A DNA stretch of 37,366 nucleotides from Actinomycetota bacterium. Its GTDB lineage: Bacteria; Actinomycetota; Actinomycetes; Actinomycetales; Microbacteriaceae. The first letter of the stretch is position 1. Each line of letters begins with the position of its first letter. Below are positions 15,334 through 22,425 of this stretch, in pieces. The stretch is from assembly GCA_005777405.1 (NCBI GenBank), contig SXMH01000179.1, forward strand, positions 1-37,366. Reading direction: 5' to 3'. Made by a program: the position numbers and the translations under genes. Under the pieces are notes generated by a model. It did not search any database, was not told the origin of the DNA, and saw nothing but the letters and a program-made list of their open reading frames with translations.

Positions 15334-16591
15334 GCACCCCGCCGAACGTATCGACCGCGGCGCGCAATGCTGGCGAACGCTCCACTGCGGCGGCGAAGCT
15401 CTCTCCATGCTCGGCGGCGTGCCACGCGGTGCGCATCGCCTCGACCCCAGCGGCGGCGCCGTGCGGGTGGCCGTGAATGCCGCCGCCCGCGAGCACGAGC
15501 ACGTCGGTCGTGTCGACCGCGGCGTGCGTGTCGTGCGCGAGCCCTGCCCACTGGCCCGACGACAGCACGGGCACGATCGGTCGGTGGTCGAGCATTGGCG
15601 TGCGCACCTGGCGAATCGAGGCCAGCACTTCGGCATCGCTCTCGTAGAACTTGTTGCTGATGCCGTTGGTGTGCAAATGGTCGACACCAGCGACGCGAGC
15701 GAGCGCCTGCCATGCTCCATAGCCGAAGCCCAGTTGGGGAGACCGCATCATCGAGCCGAGCATGGCGCGGTGGCCGTGAATCGGCAGCTGCGAGTGTCGT
15801 CGCACCCACTCCGTGCCCGCGAAGCCCACCATGTTCACGCACACCATGATGCAGGTGCCGCCCTGCTCAAGCACGAGATCGTGGTTGTGCCGCATGCGCT
15901 CGAGGTCATCGGTGATGTTGAACGCGTACATCGGCATGGTGCCGGTGCGATCCGCGTGTCGCAGCAGCACAGGCATGACGGCCTTGACTCGCTCCTCGAA
16001 CGGAGCAATCGCGCCATTGCCCTGCAGCTCATCATCTTTGATGAAGTCGATGCCCGCCGTCGCGAGCTCACCCACGAGCTCGGCGAGCTCGTCGGGCCGC
16101 AGGCCAATCGAAGGCTTAACGATCGTGCCGATCATCGCCCCTTCGCTGCGGCCCATGAGCCGCCGCGTACCCTCGACGCCGAAGGCCGGGCCCGGGTACC
16201 GCTCGGCGAACTCTGACGGCAGGTCGAGGCCGATGAGCTTGATGGCGGCGAGTTCGCGCAACTCGAAAAGGTTGCCGGCAACTGCCGCGAGCAGGTTGGG
16301 CAATGAGGGCCCGAAGTTGTCGAGAGGAAACCGCAGCCGCAGCAGCGCGCGCCGTCGTTTATCGGGATCACCCTTCGCTCCGGGCAGAGCGCTTGCGCCC
16401 GACAGCGGCAGTTCGTCGACACTCACCACCTGGGCAGCCGATCGCGCGCGCAACTCGTCCGACTCCCGCTCGACCCGAATGAAGGTGCCCGTCGACTGCT
16501 CGCCCGCGAGGGCCTCGGCTGCCTGCTGGAGTGGAAGAGAGGTCTCAATCTCATACGAGGCGATGACTTCAGAGCGTGGCACGTCGCTCAC
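15326..16591 (-). CDS. RuBisCO-like protein (RLP), OiaC/OiaX-type candidate
   Basis: This 421-residue protein belongs to the RuBisCO large-chain superfamily, but is not a CO2-fixing enzyme. The equivalent of the carbamylated lysine and its metal partners is complete: Lys185, Asp187 and Glu188 in FIKDDE. Lys159 in GTIVKPSIGL matches the first active-site lysine, and HGHRA (271-275) supplies the conserved histidine. Loop 6 reads NGISNKF (around 309-315) rather than the GKLEG of true RuBisCO, as in form IV proteins. Known RLPs with this partner kinase act on 3-oxo-isoapionate-4-phosphate (decarboxylase OiaC or transcarboxylase/hydrolase OiaX). The GTG at 16591 overlaps the GH127 stop by four bases (GTGA). 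The open frame reaches 16645, but that would require a 58-base overlap. Other phosphorylated acid-sugar substrates remain possible. Confidence 0.88.
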   Translation of the reverse strand: MSDVPRSEVIASYEIETSLPLQQAAEALAGEQSTGTFIRVERESDELRARSAAQVVSVDELPLSGASALPGAKGDPDKRRRALLRLRFPLDNFGPSLPNLLAAVAGNLFELRELAAIKLIGLDLPSEFAERYPGPAFGVEGTRRLMGRSEGAMIGTIVKPSIGLRPDELAELVGELATAGIDFIKDDELQGNGAIAPFEERVKAVMPVLLRHADRTGTMPMYAFNITDDLERMRHNHDLVLEQGGTCIMVCVNMVGFAGTEWVRRHSQLPIHGHRAMLGSMMRSPQLGFGYGAWQALARVAGVDHLHTNGISNKFYESDAEVLASIRQVRTPMLDHRPIVPVLSSGQWAGLAHDTHAAVDTTDVLVLAGGGIHGHPHGAAAGVEAMRTAWHAAEHGESFAAAVERSPALRAAVDTFGGVRG

Positions 16592-18567
16592 GACCAGACC
16601 ACCGGCAACCACACCGACATCTCGCCGGGGCCACGGTTGCTCCACGCGAAGTAGGGAATAAGACGCAACGGGATGCCGCGCAGCGGTGCGTCGTCGAGAT
16701 CGCTGTAGAGCGCGCCGGAGTCGGCGGGCAGCACGGCCGCCTCACCGCGCAGTTCGACCACCCGATGCCCGGCGACCTCGCTCTCGTGCGGCTCAAGACG
16801 GGCATCCCTCGGCACAGCCACTTGCTCAAGCAGCACTCCCGCAGGCAGATCGTGGCTCTCGAGCGCATAGACGATCGGGCCCCGCTGCACCGCCACCTGA
16901 TTGCTCGCTTCTTCGACGAGCCGGTGTGCCCTCAGAATGCGCGCGGGCATGGGCAGCTCGAGCACGATCGTTTCGCCCGCCGACCACGTGCGCTCAAGAC
17001 GCACATAGGTGCCGGCTGCGACGGGTTCGGCTGCGCCCCCAGCGATGCTCAGGGTGGCGCCCCCCGCCCAGCCCGGTACGCGCAGCATGACGGGCACTGT
17101 CGCACCACTGCCGGTCGCCTCATCAACGTGCAACGCGATGCGGCCGTGCCACGGGTAGTCGCTCTCTTCGCGCAACACGAATCGGCCGCCATCGGCGAGG
17201 TCGACCGTGCTCGATGTGCCACCGTACATGTCAACACGCAAGCCTTGCGAGGTGAGACTCGCGCCCCGCTCATGCCAGCGGGCGAGGGTGCGGGCAAGGT
17301 TCGGCGGGCAGCAGAAGCACGAAAGGTAGCGTTCTCGCAGTCGAGCGTCGGAGGGCGGGGGCTCAGGCGTGGGGCGCAGCACGGTGTCGCCGGGCATCCG
17401 CAGGGGGAACGGAAGCTCGCGCACCTGGCGCAGCGGGTTCGTGTAGAAGTACTCGGTGCCTGCCAGGCTTACCCCCGCGAGCAACGTGTTGTGGGCGATG
17501 CGCTCAACGAGATCGGCGTACTTCGCCTCGCCAGTGAGAGAGAGCATGCGTTCGCTCCACAACAACATGCCAATGTTCGCGCAGGTCTCGTTGTGCGCCG
17601 TGGTGTGCGGCAGTTGATAGGCGCGACCGTAGGCTTGGTGCACGCGGGTGATCTCGCTTTGCCAGGGATACCCATCGGGCGATGCACCGTCATAGAGGGC
17701 TCCGCACCCGCCGGTGAGGGCGAGCTTCGTGTCGACGACGTCTTGCCAAACCGACTCGAGCACGGTCATGAGGCTCTTGTCGCCGGTCTCGAGAACGAGA
17801 TCAGCGAGACCTGCGTAGAGATAGTTGGCACGCACGGCATGCCCAGCCGCGACGCGCTGTTCGCGCACGGGGATGCGGTCTTGATTGTCATCGCCACCCT
17901 GAAAGTCGTCGCGCACCTCGATGAAGGCCTCGGCAAGCCGCAGCCATCGCTCGGCTCCAGTCGCGCGGTAGAGCTCGACGACGGCCATGTAGTGCGAGGG
18001 GCAGATGGCACTGCGGGCCAGGTCGAGCGGCTTGTCGCGCGCGAGCGCTTCAAGCCAGCTGGCTGCGCCTTCGGCCACCGTGAGAAAGCTGGTCTCGCCC
18101 GTGACTGCGTGGTGTCGCACGGCAGCGCTGATGAGATGGCCCAGGTTGTAGGTCTCGAAATTGAAGCGATCGGCCAGCGGCAGCGCCTCTTCGCTCTTGC
18201 GTTCGGCGATCACGGTGGGTGTGTGCACATAGCCGTCAGAGCGCTGCGACCGAGCGATGAGCTCGACCGCAGCATCAACCTGCGCGCGCAACGGCGAGGC
18301 GGGCTCAAGCTCGATGACGGCGAGCGCCGCCTCAAGCCACTTGTAGAAGTCTCCGTCAAGGAAGGGCGGCCCAGCGTGGTCGCCCTGCTCGTCTCCGACC
18401 GCAATGCGAAAGTTGCGCAGTGCTGGGCTCACCGCATCGTCGGCGAGGTCGGCTCCGATCGCGGGCACGGTCGTGCCGTGCACTCGCTGCTGGATGCCCT
18501 GCCAAAAGCCGCTGGTGAACCGCACGGTCGCGACGCCCGGTGGCACAGTGGTGGTGCTCATGCGCAT
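16588..18567 (-). CDS. GH127 glycoside hydrolase (DUF1680 family)
   Basis: This is a 659-residue glycosidase of the family founded by beta-L-arabinofuranosidase HypBA1. The zinc site and cysteine nucleophile are all present: Glu327 and Cys329 in AHNETCAN and Cys419-Cys420 in SCFCCPPN, matching the E, C, C, C set of the family. An (alpha/alpha)6 barrel covers about residues 15-450, with C-terminal beta domains after it. There is no signal peptide. It is the first gene of an operon with the RuBisCO-like protein and the acid-sugar kinase, which suggests its sugar product enters that branched-acid pathway rather than arabinose breakdown. GH127 also contains enzymes that act on unusual rhamnogalacturonan II sugars. 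ATG at 18567 has GAGAGG upstream; a second ATG follows two codons later. Confidence 0.92.
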   Translation of the reverse strand: MRMSTTTVPPGVATVRFTSGFWQGIQQRVHGTTVPAIGADLADDAVSPALRNFRIAVGDEQGDHAGPPFLDGDFYKWLEAALAVIELEPASPLRAQVDAAVELIARSQRSDGYVHTPTVIAERKSEEALPLADRFNFETYNLGHLISAAVRHHAVTGETSFLTVAEGAASWLEALARDKPLDLARSAICPSHYMAVVELYRATGAERWLRLAEAFIEVRDDFQGGDDNQDRIPVREQRVAAGHAVRANYLYAGLADLVLETGDKSLMTVLESVWQDVVDTKLALTGGCGALYDGASPDGYPWQSEITRVHQAYGRAYQLPHTTAHNETCANIGMLLWSERMLSLTGEAKYADLVERIAHNTLLAGVSLAGTEYFYTNPLRQVRELPFPLRMPGDTVLRPTPEPPPSDARLRERYLSCFCCPPNLARTLARWHERGASLTSQGLRVDMYGGTSSTVDLADGGRFVLREESDYPWHGRIALHVDEATGSGATVPVMLRVPGWAGGATLSIAGGAAEPVAAGTYVRLERTWSAGETIVLELPMPARILRAHRLVEEASNQVAVQRGPIVYALESHDLPAGVLLEQVAVPRDARLEPHESEVAGHRVVELRGEAAVLPADSGALYSDLDDAPLRGIPLRLIPYFAWSNRGPGEMSVWLPVVWS

Positions 18568-18630
18568 GGTGCCTCTCGCCCGCGCGGCTCTGCGGGCACG
18601 ACGGTCGGCCTGGGCGCGGCGGGCGCGTTC

Positions 18631-18677
18631 AGGCTACGATGAGGTGCAATTCGCCGCAACCGTGCATAATCTTGCAC
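18631..18677. promoter_or_regulatory. Divergent promoter and probable SorC operator
   Basis: On the reverse strand TTGCGG (18654-18659), a 17-bp spacer and TAGCCT (18631-18636) form a promoter for the GH127 operon. On the forward strand CATAAT (18665-18670) is a good -10 box for the racemase-like gene. The inverted repeat GTGCATAATCTTGCAC (18662-18677, 5-bp arms) overlaps it. The direct repeat TGCAATTCGCC/TGCACTTCGCC starts at 18645 and 18673. One regulator, most simply the nearby SorC protein, could bind here and control both directions. Confidence 0.5.
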
Positions 18678-18700
18678 TTCGCCCCGTTCAAGGAGACCCC

Positions 18701-19369
18701 ATGGCCGCCGTCGACCGCATCGGCTTCCTCCACACTGGCGCGGTCGTCATCGACCCGGTGCGCTCACTCTTCGCACAGCACGTGCCCACCGTCACTGCCG
18801 TGAACTACTTGGACGACCGCATCGTTGCTGACCTCGGCGATCCCGACCGTCACGACTCGGTGCGTGACCGAGTGATCGGCCTCGTGGAGACGGCTAAGGC
18901 CGCTGGCATCGATACGGTCATGCTCACCTGCTCGTCCATCTCGGAATACGCTGCCGAGGCGAGCGCGGCGACCGGAGTGCGTGTGTTGCGCATCGATGAG
19001 GCCATGGCCGACGACGCGGTCGCCGCCGGTTCACGCATCACGGTTATCGCAACCCTGCCGACGACGTGCGCGCCGACCTCGCGACTCATCGACGAGCGGG
19101 CGCGACTCGCTGGCAAAGAGGTGCAGCTCACGAGCATCGTCGTTGAGGGCGCTTTCGCGGCAGTGGCGGCGGGAGACCGTGCGACCCACGACGCGCTCGT
19201 CGGTGCCGCCATCGAACGAGCGGCGACTCAGGCCGATGTGATCGTGCTTGCGCAGGCCTCGATGGCGGGCGCCGCTGACGCCGTGAGCGTGTCAGTGCCG
19301 GTGCTGTCGAGCATCGCCCCGGGCATCCGTCGCCTCGCGGCGCTGCTCGCTGACGACGCCGCCCGCTGA
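18701..19369 (+). CDS. Asp/Glu racemase-family protein with a single catalytic cysteine
   Basis: This 222-residue protein has the two-domain fold of the aspartate/glutamate racemase superfamily, which also holds hydantoin racemase, maleate isomerase and arylmalonate decarboxylase. The first catalytic cysteine is present as Cys77 in LTCSS. The place of the second, normally in a CT motif, reads VLAQASM (about 182-188), so no cysteine is there. Cys123 (TTCAPTS) is not at that site. With one thiol a classic two-base racemisation is unlikely; an isomerase, decarboxylase or carbon-carbon lyase role is more plausible. The ATG at 18701 follows AGGAGA by four bases; the longer open frame upstream crosses the promoter. 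It diverges from the GH127-RLP-kinase operon and probably shares its substrate pathway (inference). Confidence 0.8.
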   Translation: MAAVDRIGFLHTGAVVIDPVRSLFAQHVPTVTAVNYLDDRIVADLGDPDRHDSVRDRVIGLVETAKAAGIDTVMLTCSSISEYAAEASAATGVRVLRIDEAMADDAVAAGSRITVIATLPTTCAPTSRLIDERARLAGKEVQLTSIVVEGAFAAVAAGDRATHDALVGAAIERAATQADVIVLAQASMAGAADAVSVSVPVLSSIAPGIRRLAALLADDAAR

Positions 19370-19375
19370 CGGCTC

Positions 19376-19405
19376 ACTCGCTACCGACGCCGCTCGCTAG
19401 CGAGT
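19376..19405. terminator. Hairpin between convergent racemase-like and SorC genes
   Basis: ACTCGCTA (19376-19383) pairs with TAGCGAGT (19398-19405) around a 14-nt loop. An overlapping perfect palindrome CTCGCTAGCGAG (19393-19404) gives an alternative fold. It spans the SorC stop and lies just after the racemase-like stop, so it could end both messages. Confidence 0.4.
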
Positions 19406-20377
19406 CTGCTGGCTGCCGTCAGACGACTCCAGCAACCGCTCTGCCGTGCGAAGGTCGGTGACGAGCGTGGTCACCCAGCCGCCCGCGAGGGCGCCGAGCA
19501 TCGGTTCAATCTTGCGCTCGCCACCCGCCACGCCCACGCGCCGCGGGATGGCCAAGAAGTCATCGACCGCAATCGACACCGTGCGATCGTCGAGCGGGCC
19601 CGCGACGAGCGAGCCGTCACGGCGAAACACACGATGGCAGATGTCGCCCACGGCCCCCTCAGCGAGCAGTGCCTTGCGCTCGTCGGGTGAAAACGCGTTG
19701 CCGCTTTCGGCGAGCAGTTCGCTCGGTTCGATCGATCCGATTCCGACGACCGCCATGGTGAGAGCCCGCCAGCGACGGGCGACCTCGGCGAGGGCGGGGT
19801 CGTCGAGTAGCCGCCGCTGCGTCTGCCGATCTGCGACCACTCCTGGCGCCTGCACGAAGACGGGGCTCGCGCCGAGTGCTCGCGCGAGGCCGTCGACGAG
19901 CCGATGCACTTGACGCTGCACCTCGGGCTCGCCCATGCCCCCGAGCAACTGCACGACCTCCGCAGCCCCGCGGCCGCTCAGGGGGCGCACACGGTCGGCG
20001 ACGGCCATGAGCGTCTGGCTCCACGAGGCGATGCCGATGCGCTCTCCCTCTCCCACGGTGGTCTCGAGATGCGCGGCAGCTACCGCGGCGATCGCTGAGC
20101 GCACCTCGGCGTCATCAGCGTGCTCATCAACGTCAGCGATGATCGCCTCGGCAAGACCGAAGCGCTGCTCGAGCGCATCTTCGAGCTCGCTGTGCAGCCC
20201 CGGTGCAATGGTCACGACAGTGCGCACGATGCCGAGCTCGCCAGCGCGCTTCAGCAGCCGAGAGACCTTTGCCTGCGAGATGCCCAGCGCCTCCGCAATC
20301 TGCACCTGACGCAGCCCGCGCTCGTGGTGCAGTCGCGCGACTTTGGTGAGCAGGCGCAGCTGCGGATCGACATGCAC
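19397..20377 (-). CDS. SorC-family sugar-binding transcriptional regulator
   Basis: This 326-residue regulator matches the SorC/DeoR-like family in length and order. The N-terminal helix-turn-helix is GLRQVQIAEALGISQAKVSRLL (about residues 20-41); a long sugar-phosphate-binding domain follows, with the typical GIGSIEPSELL and GDICHRVFRRDG stretches. SorC proteins usually sense a phosphorylated sugar of the pathway they control. It lies tail to tail with the racemase-like gene and close to the GH127-RLP-kinase operon, whose promoter has a suitable inverted repeat at 18662-18677. The start is GTG at 20377. TAGACT (20385-20390) lies seven bases upstream and overlaps the end of the preceding hydrolase gene, so it probably has its own leaderless promoter. 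Confidence 0.92.
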   Translation of the reverse strand: MHVDPQLRLLTKVARLHHERGLRQVQIAEALGISQAKVSRLLKRAGELGIVRTVVTIAPGLHSELEDALEQRFGLAEAIIADVDEHADDAEVRSAIAAVAAAHLETTVGEGERIGIASWSQTLMAVADRVRPLSGRGAAEVVQLLGGMGEPEVQRQVHRLVDGLARALGASPVFVQAPGVVADRQTQRRLLDDPALAEVARRWRALTMAVVGIGSIEPSELLAESGNAFSPDERKALLAEGAVGDICHRVFRRDGSLVAGPLDDRTVSIAVDDFLAIPRRVGVAGGERKIEPMLGALAGGWVTTLVTDLRTAERLLESSDGSQQTR

Positions 20378-20384
20378 GGGCGCA

Positions 20385-20390
20385 AGTCTA
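20385..20390 (-). promoter_or_regulatory. -10 box for a leaderless SorC message
   Basis: TAGACT on the reverse strand ends seven bases before the GTG at 20377, and no Shine-Dalgarno sequence is visible. Transcription would begin at or next to the start codon. Confidence 0.45.
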
Positions 20391-20391
20391 T

Positions 20392-21660
20392 TCAGCGTGG
20401 TGGCGCCACCGCGGGCTCGAGCCCAGCGATGAAACTCACGAGTGCGTCGCGGGCGATGAGGGCGCCCAGCCCCTCGGCGCGCGCGAGCAGACCGTGGTCG
20501 GCGAACGGCACCTCGACGCGCGTGACGGGCACGCCGATCGTCGTCGCGGCGGCGGCGAGCATCCGCGCACCCCCGGCGGGCACGAGGTGATCGTGCTCGA
20601 CCGTCACGAGCAGCGTGGGCGGCGCATCCGCCGTGAGGTACGTGGTCGGGTCAACAGCCGCCACGCGATCGGGATGCTGCGCCGGAGAGCCCCCGAGGTA
20701 GCGCTCGACCATCGTGCGCGAGTAGCGACCCATGCTCAGCTCGGGGTTGGCCCAGAACTCGCCGACGTCCACCACGGGCACGATGCCCGCGACTCCCGCG
20801 GGTATGGGTACGGTCGCGCCGTCGGATGACTCGGCGCACTCATCCTTCGCAGCGCCCCTCGCAGCACGGTAGGCGGCGCTGAGAGCAAGCCCGCCTCCGG
20901 CGGAGTCGCCGGCGATCACGATGCGACGCGGGTCGCCGCCGAAGCGTTCAGCGTTGGCTGCTGCCCACACGAGTGCGCACGCCACCTCGTCGGCAGCGCT
21001 CTGCCACGTGGCACGGTCGGCAGTTGCAAGCGTGTAGTCGGCGCTCAGTACCACGATGCCCTCGTCTGCCAGCGCCCGCAGCCACTCACCGTGGAGGGTT
21101 CGGTCATGCAGTATCCAGCCGCCGCCGTGCAGGTAGAGAACGACCGACGCGCCCGACGCAATACCGCTCGGGCGATAGATGTCGACGAGAAGCGGGTCGC
21201 CGTTCTCGAGTGTGTGCGCGTACGTCTCGGTCGCGTTCGCCCCCGCGCCAGTCGGCAGAGTGAGAGGCGCGAGGGCCGCGAGCGTCAGGTATCGGGGCTC
21301 GGTGCCCTCAGGGTGAGCGGCAACCGAGGCGACGGTGAGCGCCGCACCGAAGACCGCTGTTGCGCTCAGGGCGACGACGGAGAGTGCGGCGAGCAGCCGA
21401 TGATCACTCCGACGACGCGAGCTGGCCGCGGCGATGGCGAGAGCGAGTGCTGCCGCCAGTGCGGCGAGGCTCCACCACGCGCCGAAGCCGAGCACGTGCC
21501 ACCGGCCACCGAGCCCGAGAAAAGGAATGCCTGGAACGACGACACCGAGCGCCACGAAACTCAGCACGAGAACCGCCGCGCCAAGTGCCGCTGTGCCGAG
21601 CCTCAGCAGTGCGGTGCGAGGGCGCGACGACGCGTCGCGTGCGTCGGCCCGGGATGCCAT
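20392..21660 (-). CDS. Membrane-anchored alpha/beta hydrolase (esterase/lipase, HSL type)
   Basis: This 422-residue protein joins three N-terminal membrane spans (about 18-45, 58-79 and 88-112) to an alpha/beta-hydrolase domain. The oxyanion-hole motif HGGGW is at 178-182 and the nucleophile Ser253 is in GDSAGG, which places it with hormone-sensitive-lipase-like esterases. A late Asp (VEHDHL) and His (FADHGLL) complete the triad. It probably removes ester groups such as acetyl at the outer membrane face; the substrate is not known. The ATG at 21660 is preferred because the longer frame to 21714 runs into the GntR operator; CAGAAT lies six bases upstream as a weak -10 box. SorC follows 14 bases after its stop, so partial co-transcription is possible. 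Confidence 0.83.
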   Translation of the reverse strand: MASRADARDASSRPRTALLRLGTAALGAAVLVLSFVALGVVVPGIPFLGLGGRWHVLGFGAWWSLAALAAALALAIAAASSRRRSDHRLLAALSVVALSATAVFGAALTVASVAAHPEGTEPRYLTLAALAPLTLPTGAGANATETYAHTLENGDPLLVDIYRPSGIASGASVVLYLHGGGWILHDRTLHGEWLRALADEGIVVLSADYTLATADRATWQSAADEVACALVWAAANAERFGGDPRRIVIAGDSAGGGLALSAAYRAARGAAKDECAESSDGATVPIPAGVAGIVPVVDVGEFWANPELSMGRYSRTMVERYLGGSPAQHPDRVAAVDPTTYLTADAPPTLLVTVEHDHLVPAGGARMLAAAATTIGVPVTRVEVPFADHGLLARAEGLGALIARDALVSFIAGLEPAVAPPR

Positions 21661-21703
21661 GTGCTGATTCTGTCGCACTCTGCGCGCGGGGATGCTCGTA
21701 CAC

Positions 21704-21714
21704 TTGTATAACAA
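21704..21714. promoter_or_regulatory. GntR/FCD-type operator TTGTATAACAA
   Basis: This perfect inverted repeat (TTGT-ATA-ACAA) fits the TNGTNNNACNA consensus of the FadR/FCD subgroup of GntR regulators. It lies 18 bases before the GntR gene at 21733 and very probably mediates autoregulation of the GntR-lactate dehydrogenase operon. Confidence 0.75.
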
Positions 21715-21732
21715 TCTGCTACTGTCGCGATC

Positions 21733-22422
21733 ATGAGTAGTGAGGCCCTCGCCGTGACCCGAGTGCCCGACGCGGTGTACGAGGCGCTACGCGAGAGCAT
21801 CCTGTCGCAGCGCGAAGCACCAGGAACTGCCATCACCGAGCAGTCGATCGCCGATCGCTACGGCGTTGCGCGACCCACGGCCAAGGTTGCTCTCGAACGG
21901 CTTGTCGCCGACGGACTGCTGCGACGCGAAGCCCACAAGACTGCGCGTGTTCCCGAACTGAGTCGTGACGACATCGTCGATCTCTACGCGAATCGCGCCG
22001 TCGTCGAAGAGGCCGCTTTGCGCACGCTCGCGAGCGATGGCGTCGTGCCGCTCGCCGCCATGGCAGCCCAGCGCGTGCTGGCCGATGCCCTGAACGACAT
22101 CAGCACCGATGTCGCGCCCTTGGCTCGCGCCGACATCGCGTTTCACCGCGCCCTGGTCGAGGCACAGCGTTCGCCGAGGCTCGCGCGCCTGCATGCCCTG
22201 CTCATGGGCGAGATCGAGCTCTGCACGGGGCAAGTGCAAGCGCACCGGCTGCTCGCTCTCGATGACGTCGTCACACAGCACCAGGGCATTCTCGATGCCG
22301 TCGCGGCCGGTGACCCCGAGCTCGCGGGCTCACTGACACGCATCCATATCGAGGGCGCTCGCGACCGCCTGCTCGCCCGCTACGACTCGCAGCACGCGAC
22401 CCAGTCCCCCACAAAGGAATAG
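21733..22422 (+). CDS. GntR-family (FCD domain) transcriptional regulator
   Basis: This 229-residue regulator has an N-terminal winged helix (about 10-75, including YGVARPTAKVALERLVADGLL in part) and a C-terminal FCD ligand domain. The FCD metal-binding pattern is visible: Asp and His in ADIAFHRALVEA, His in TQHQGILDAV and His in TRIHIEGA. FCD regulators usually sense small organic acids such as lactate. The next gene, an FMN-dependent L-lactate dehydrogenase, begins four bases after the stop codon, as in LldR-LldD pairs. A perfect FCD-type operator lies just upstream, so autoregulated repression relieved by lactate is the simplest reading. Confidence 0.93.
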   Translation: MSSEALAVTRVPDAVYEALRESILSQREAPGTAITEQSIADRYGVARPTAKVALERLVADGLLRREAHKTARVPELSRDDIVDLYANRAVVEEAALRTLASDGVVPLAAMAAQRVLADALNDISTDVAPLARADIAFHRALVEAQRSPRLARLHALLMGEIELCTGQVQAHRLLALDDVVTQHQGILDAVAAGDPELAGSLTRIHIEGARDRLLARYDSQHATQSPTKE

Positions 22423-22425
22423 CTC

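Noticed and set aside
15334-15720. N-terminal extension of the acid-sugar kinase
   Set aside because: It is out of frame inside the RuBisCO-like gene; the kinase fold begins at the GTG at 15333.
15326-16591. True CO2-fixing RuBisCO
   Set aside because: Loop 6 lacks the GKLEG pattern, there is no phosphoribulokinase or small subunit, and the context is sugar catabolism; form IV (RLP) fits.
16576-18642. 688-residue forward open frame
   Set aside because: It is an antisense shadow of GH127. Long open frames opposite GC-rich genes are common, and the reverse strand carries intact GH127 catalytic motifs.
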